Positions 58,715 to 64,000 of a stretch of 64,000 nt of DNA are shown piece after piece. The notes beneath the pieces were generated by a model, which worked only from the letters and a program-made list of their open reading frames with translations, made no database searches and was not told where the DNA came from. Source of the stretch: Davidsoniella eucalypti (Eukaryota > Ascomycota > Sordariomycetes > Microascales > Ceratocystidaceae); assembly GCA_004009845.1 (NCBI GenBank), contig RMBW01000071.1, positions 1 to 64,000 on the forward strand, given 5' to 3'. The position numbers and the translations under genes are program-made. Within the stretch, counting starts at the first letter, position 1. Each line of letters opens with the position of its first letter.

Positions 58715-61441
58715 GCGTTATCAGCTATATCTCATATCTCTCGAGTCTTTGATTCTGATATTCAGCCGACCAACGCCACGATATATGCGAGTCCCGTTGG
58801 ATTCGTCAGTAGATGAACAATTAGCACCTATGAATCGGGGCTAGCCTAAACCTCGACAAGCTTTGTATGGATACCACGAGGCTGACGATGTTCTTCTTCT
58901 ATTTTCTGTCTCGTGTGATAAGGCGTATTGAATTTTCTTTCTTTCAAGGTCATATTCTATCTATGTTATCAGTTGCTTTATACAGTACTCATCATGTGTG
59001 TGGCAAAGGTAAGCTGACTGTATCTTTGTCATGTTCATGATTCACTTCGACATATATTCCGGTCTTTGTTATCGCTTACCAATTAGTCAAGCTATAGTAG
59101 CCCATTTGTAGTAATATCCTTTTTATAGCAACAAATATTGCTTGCTCTGGCCCTACGATTACAACTACATATGTACATACATACAAGATACATACAACTA
59201 GATAGTGAGCAGCTGGCCTTGCCCAAAATCAGAATTAGGTAGTGTTTGATTCACACTTATTCTCATCCGCAACCCACCTCTTTACTTAATCGGGAGCTCT
59301 AGTTGAACAAAGAAAGCAAAAGAGAAGCTTGGGCGTTTATCCTATTTAGGTACGAGAACGGCTTGCGAGCTGCCATTTTCGTGTTCCTATAGAGGTAATA
59401 AAAAATCCCGATGCCGGGCTGCGATAGAAACACAGAGTGGGAGGACAACCGTTCGACTTCAATCCATTGGGGGCGCGAGTGGGGTTTGAATTTTCACGAT
59501 AGTATGTAGTACATAGTATGGAGCGTAATCTTGGAGTGACCTTGCGCTCATTGCTTGGGTGATATGGAGGCCACAGCATGGCAAAAGGAAGCGAAGATGT
59601 CCAAGTATGCTACTATTAGTTGTAATTGGTTATACTATGTATGTACCTGTATTATAGACGGAACCAACGACGTCGTATTGGGGGTCTAAAAATGTAAGAT
59701 GGTGTGAGATGTTTTATTTTTTTTAACGGCCAAGCTTAATCAGAATTTTCACCCAAGTTTCAAGTAAAAATGCATTTTATCTGCGTTTCTTCTCTATGAA
59801 ATATGTCAAGCGCATGAATACTTACGTTGTTTCAATCAGAACTTCTATGCCTTGATCACCAACAAAAGGGTTATTTTATGGGTTAGAAACAAAACCGAGC
59901 CCTAGTTACAGCGCCTCTTTAGACTGTTTCTGAGATTTCTGATATCAATCAAACTACACTGACTGAAACTTACTTTATGCTAGCCCTGCGCAAAACAAAT
60001 GTTTCTAGGCGTGATCTTGTAGTTGTCACGAGACTCAAAGAAAATCTTTTTATCTGGGGATATGATCGGCATTCCATCGCCATCTAGCCCAACTTTTCTC
60101 ACTTCTTAGTGATATGTGAATCAAGAGAAGGCTTGAAAAAGATGTAGAAGAAAACTTCAAGTTACCAGCAGGATGAAAGGTACCTAAACAGCACTAGAAC
60201 TGGAACTGCTACCCACAAAGCGTCGTCTAAGGTGCTATAAGCGGAAAATAATAGGCAAGTTAAAGCGCAGACAGCATGGATAGCGCAGAACAATAATATT
60301 ACATTAAATACACAATAAAGGAATTTCTTATCTTGAGTCTATATGTGTTTGAAACTAGAATCACTAGTTGCTGATGTCTGTATATTCAATGTCTCGTTTG
60401 AGATACATACAATTGTCTAAACCAGCCGCAGTATCGGAGTTCGGAGCTTTAACTAAGTGTCTTCTTACCATAGCGGTCACTGATTTTAAGCCGAGAGCAC
60501 TATTATGTTGATATACAGATCCAGATATTCAAGTACATATGTAGAAAAGGCCATGGTGGATAGATAGCTAGGCGAGCTTTCCAACTACAGCAAGTACAGC
60601 ATATCAACGTACCGTTTATGAGCATATGACTACATATTCATAGTCGACTATATCGAGACACTCTGCTGGCAGTCTCTGATATAGGAGAGACCAGCATCTC
60701 TTGCAATATCAACGACTAAGAGTATTGTTTATGTGGCATACGGCGCCCTAGACAGGAAGCCGCTACCGGCCCTTGCCAAAAAGACAGCGGTCTTTGGTTG
60801 GACCTTTATCAGCCAGTCAGCAACGAATACGAATAGGGAAAGTAATTTGTATTTTTACTCGCTGAGTACAAGTGGCGCGAGAAAAAAGAAGGGCTGGACT
60901 AATGTATATTTTGTGATAAACAATCTATGAGAATGCCCGGCTCAATAATCCCATTGCATCTCTGACCGCATATTGCAATATTGCAAGTACTATGGTGTTC
61001 CATGAACATTGACTGACTAAGGATAAGGGCTTGGGGTAGCTATGGCCCGAAAATATGCATATAGGTGGCAAACACAGCACCCAAGACATATATTACCGGA
61101 TCAAAGGGTTTGTTCCCCAGACTTCTTTCTGCCAGTAACTTGGCGACTTATAGGGCACTTGGGGCAAATATCTTGTAGAAATCAAGTATTCTATAAACTT
61201 CCAAGTCTGAAAGTGGTGGATGATTAGTGGAGGGAAAAATATACCGTAAATAGCGTCACCGACAGATCAAGCATCGAAAAATACGGGGCAGAATAGAAGG
61301 CAAAGCTGGTAGCACTAGCCTAGGTGAAGAGATTTCCGTTGCTAAACTCACGATGTCATCATAAAAGAGCCCAGCCAATCATAGACTGCATGGCATACTC
61401 TCAATCTAAGCGTTTGCCCTGGGCGGATGGACGACTAAACC

Positions 61442-61458
61442 AAAAAAAAAAAAAAAAA
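61442..61458 (+). repeat. Poly(A) run, 17 bases
   Basis: Uninterrupted A run in the gene-poor tract. No coding sequence lies upstream to suggest a processed retrocopy. Confidence 0.75.
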
Positions 61459-62635
61459 GAGGTGCATGGCCACCTGCGTGTCATTTTTCTTTGTATGTTT
61501 TTATTTGATTTAATGATGTGCATTTTTCATTTATTTATCTTCTTGCACATTCGATCGTCAACCCCGTTTGATACGCTCTAGAAATGGATTGTTATGACGG
61601 CATAGAAATTCCTTGGCTTCGTGTAGTCCGGCTATAAATGCGTGCGCTTGGTATGCCACAATACTCTTAAAGTATACATAGATACATGTATATCTGTAGA
61701 ACAGGAATCATGGGGAACAAGACTTGTAGCATCGTACAGAATAACAGCATGGCCACTCTGTATCTATACTATGGGCATGTACTATGGAAACCTTTCCCGG
61801 ACTGCCACAGGTCCTACTCGATGCCACTATGACTGTACCGCTGTACCGCTGACTCCATCAGCCTTGATATTACATCCACAGTCCTGGAATACTCGAGGCT
61901 AACACCGCTTGTTCTTGGTCGAGCGAAGTCTGAGAACGGACACCCGCCGAGTCTCCTTGCGTTAATAATGGAGACTCCCTCGGGCTCCTTTGGCAGGCAA
62001 CGGTGAAAAGAATCGGCACTTCCTGCCCAGTACAGCTAGAGTCGGAGCTAGTGTACAAGTTTCTCTTAGTTGTTATGTTATGATGTTCTAGTTGGTGTCA
62101 TGTCCCTATCGAAACCCTATCCCGCATCTAAGCAGCCTAGCCAAGATAGACAAGGAAGCGCCAACCAAGGCCGACGAGAAGGGAAATCGTGGAGATGACT
62201 TAAAATAGCAGCAGAGGAAGATGAATGCAAACATACAGAATAAAGAAAAGAAAGGAAAAAAGAAAAGAAAAGAAAACGAACGACCGAAAAAAAAACGAAT
62301 AAAAGAGCCAGCGATAAATTCGCTTATAAAACACTCAAAGGTACACTCTGCAGTAGCGGTACAGGTACTTTACTGTGCCCGTTTACAGCGCGTATCAGCC
62401 CGCAACGAAGTCCCTGGTACCTTGGCAGACAGTGCCCAAAGTGTAACTGGCACAGTTGCGTCCCCGCCGCAGCAACAAGGCGTCCAGCCCTTCCTTCACT
62501 ATCACCTCCCCACCTCCTTCGCTAGCCACAGGAGCCTACCCACTGAAAACACAGTGAACGGGGGCCCTGCCGGACTGCCCTGTAATCTTATTAATGTCTA
62601 GTTGATGGGCGAAAGGCGCCCGGCGGCGGAGCGTC

Positions 62636-62650
62636 GCTATCGCTATCTTT
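62636..62650 (-). promoter_or_regulatory. Paired GATA sites upstream of glutamine synthetase
   Basis: TATC at 62638-62641 and 62644-62647 read on the minus strand as CGATAG and AGATAG, both fitting HGATAR, the site of AreA/Nit2-type nitrogen regulators. They lie about 370 bases before the start. A further fit (TGATAGG) is near 62893-62900. Confidence 0.5.
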
Positions 62651-62883
62651 CGAGCTGGATGGTTCCAAAACAGAACGCACGCCCCCCAATGGTCACTGTT
62701 TTTGTTGTTGCTATTGCTTCTGTTGGCTGTGTCCAACTTAAACTAATACAGGTAGGTTCTACGATACAATACAATAGGCGACGTCCTGACCGGAAACATA
62801 AAAACCGCCGCGAACCCCCTCTCAAATGCGCCAGAACACCTCTCTCTTTTCCTTTCTTCTTTGGATTCCCCCCATAAAACCTT

Positions 62884-62889
62884 TATATA
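62884..62889 (+). promoter_or_regulatory. TATA-like box of glutamine synthetase
   Basis: TATATA, 123 bases before the last base ahead of the start codon, followed by a pyrimidine-rich leader. Assigned by position. Confidence 0.4.
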
Positions 62890-63011
62890 CTATCTCCTAT
62901 CATTAGGTACAGGCTTCGTCTACCTCTTTAGACACTTGTATCTGTTATCATATTTTTTTGTTTTATTCCTATATCCATCTCTTGTTGATTCCGTCTCACA
63001 ACACCGTCAAA

Positions 63012-64000
63012 ATGGTGAGTTCCTGCTATACCCCAATCCGTTGCTCGTCTACTACGTGGCCAGTTTCCATTACCAAATCGATGGCCCATTGGGGCCAGCC
63101 GCCATAGCTTCTCGTGGTCCAACCATCTCGTTACCGTGCGGCTCAAGCTGTGCTGGTTTCTCAGGCCCATACATACACTCTCATGTGTGTGCCTCTACTT
63201 AGCTCATCTGCCGCATGCGAGTCTGGCTCCGAAGCTCTGGTTATCCTGCCCTGCAGTGAAAATCACCAGCAGTCTATGTTACCATTATGTTATGAATGCA
63301 ATGCTAACTATGTTCCTTCCAGGCTACCTTTGTGTCCAACTCCGATACCGTATGTCGTCTCTACAGACCGCTAGACCGTAGCGAATCGATATATCGATAT
63401 GCCACATCATGAATTCCACTAACTAGTCTTTCGTATATAGCTTGCCAAGTACCTCAAGCTTGAGCAGAAGGGCAAGATCATGGCCGAGTACATCTGGATC
63501 GATGCCGAGGGCAACACCCGTTCCAAGTCCAGAGTAAGTCTATGGCATCCCACAACAACTCTTATCTTCATCCCCGGCGCTCCTATCATGCCAAAAGCTT
63601 GGCATTACGGCAGCAAAATAGTCTAGCGCAAGGTGCCCCCGAGCCAATACAGGAATCAGCAACAGTCCAAAAATAAACGGTTTAGTTAATAGCTCGCTGT
63701 TGGCTGGTTGCACATCGATCGATTGAAATTAGGCACACGTTATCCTGCATTACACCACAGCGTCACCGCTACAAGGCCAATGGCCAGTGTTTGTTCGGAG
63801 CCGCATGTAATGGAATACTTCGCGTGCCTATATTTCAGGTTCGATTCCGCTCTCTCACCTCACAATCGGGAGGTCTTTTAGCGGGGTTGTCCTTCCCCTC
63901 CATAGCACCGCCCCACAATTTGTATCCCTGTCTAGTCTTCGAAGGGTATTTTGATTGGGAGCAGCCTTTGTAGGATTGAACTTTGCACTACACTATAGGC
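63012..64000 (+). CDS. gln1: Glutamine synthetase, N-terminal part (cut by window edge)
   Basis: Type II glutamine synthetase, which makes glutamine from glutamate, ammonia and ATP in the cytosol. Three exons are visible: 63012-63014 (the ATG alone), 63323-63349 (ATFVSNSDT) and 63441-63533, which reads LAKYLKLEQKGKIMAEY then IWIDAEGNTRSKSR. The last block is the conserved start of the beta-grasp domain in fungal enzymes (MAEYIWID.xGxTRSKxR). The expected continuation (TL...LPEWNFDGSST) is not found in the remaining 467 bases, so the third intron (from 63534, GTAAGT) extends past the window edge or is unusually long. The first intron is 308 bases and the second 91. GATA sites upstream suggest nitrogen control. 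Confidence 0.92.

Larger units (their letters stand above)
54681..63011. other. Gene-poor AT-rich tract of 8.3 kb
   Basis: I found no gene I can support. Open stretches of 60-170 codons at 55731-56367, 56750-57179 and 57578-58093 show no family motif and have poor start context. A somewhat more GC-rich island at 55700-56320 may be a relic of a gene I do not recognise. Simple repeats are listed separately (54732, 58033, 58655, 61442). The final 400 bases are the glutamine synthetase promoter. Confidence 0.55.

Noticed and set aside
63800..63870. Possible tRNA, from a GGTTCGATTCC box
   Set aside because: The flanking bases do not pair as a T-arm and no matching A box or acceptor stem is present.

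Overview
The window is nuclear DNA from a filamentous ascomycete (Pezizomycotina; probably Sordariomycetes, though nothing in the sequence fixes the class). The evidence is many short GT...AG introns with CTAAC/CTGAC branch sites, fungal-only families (Mim2, PNGase A, Nce102, Bre4/FUSC), a Ste7-type MAPKK whose N-terminus is typical of this group, and NLR-like nucleoside phosphorylase/ankyrin relics. I rebuilt exon structures by checking splice sites, reading phase and family motifs by eye.

Layout, left to right. 1-432 (-): 5' end of neutral trehalase, cut by the window edge. 3190-4980 (+): decayed phosphorylase/ankyrin NLR-like gene. 5630-6612 (+): mitochondrial DUF1279 protein. 7754-9722 (+): secreted PNGase A-like protein. 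10866-11396 (+): Nce102/MARVEL protein. 12848-13245 (-): Mim2. 14178-15936 (+): eIF2 beta. 16777-18358 (+): FAD oxidoreductase. 20194-21966 (+): Tc1-like helix-turn-helix protein rich in Gln/Ala. 24513-26922 (-): Snf1 kinase. 28744-29560 (-): small mitochondrial protein of unknown function. 29905-32375 (+): DNA polymerase epsilon subunit B. 32691-36079 (-): Bre4/FUSC membrane protein. 36850-37841 (+): HAD hydrolase. 38409-40055 (-): Ste7-type MAPKK. 43335-47744 (+): Spt6. 48415-49542 (+): 2H phosphodiesterase. 50038-50996 (-): ribosomal protein eL42. 52184-54680 (+): decayed NACHT/ankyrin gene. 54681-63011: gene-poor AT-rich tract. 63012 to the right edge (+): 5' end of glutamine synthetase.

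Most genes are unrelated housekeeping or signalling genes in a conserved chromosome arm: carbon and stress response (trehalase, Snf1), translation (eIF2 beta, eL42), replication and transcription (Dpb2, Spt6), mitochondria (DUF1279, Mim2, the unknown protein, perhaps the HAD hydrolase) and nitrogen assimilation (glutamine synthetase). There is no biosynthetic cluster, rRNA, CRISPR array or intact transposon, and I found no tRNA by eye. The two NLR-like relics sit in the AT-rich, gene-poor stretches.

The features most worth a second look are the Gln/Ala-rich protein carrying a transposase-type DNA-binding region, perfect stem-loops in 3' regions (notably 25 bases after the eIF2 beta stop), an in-frame stop in eIF2 beta that needs an unrecognised intron, start codons isolated on their own exon in eL42 and glutamine synthetase, and an MluI cell-cycle box in the divergent promoter of polymerase epsilon subunit B.
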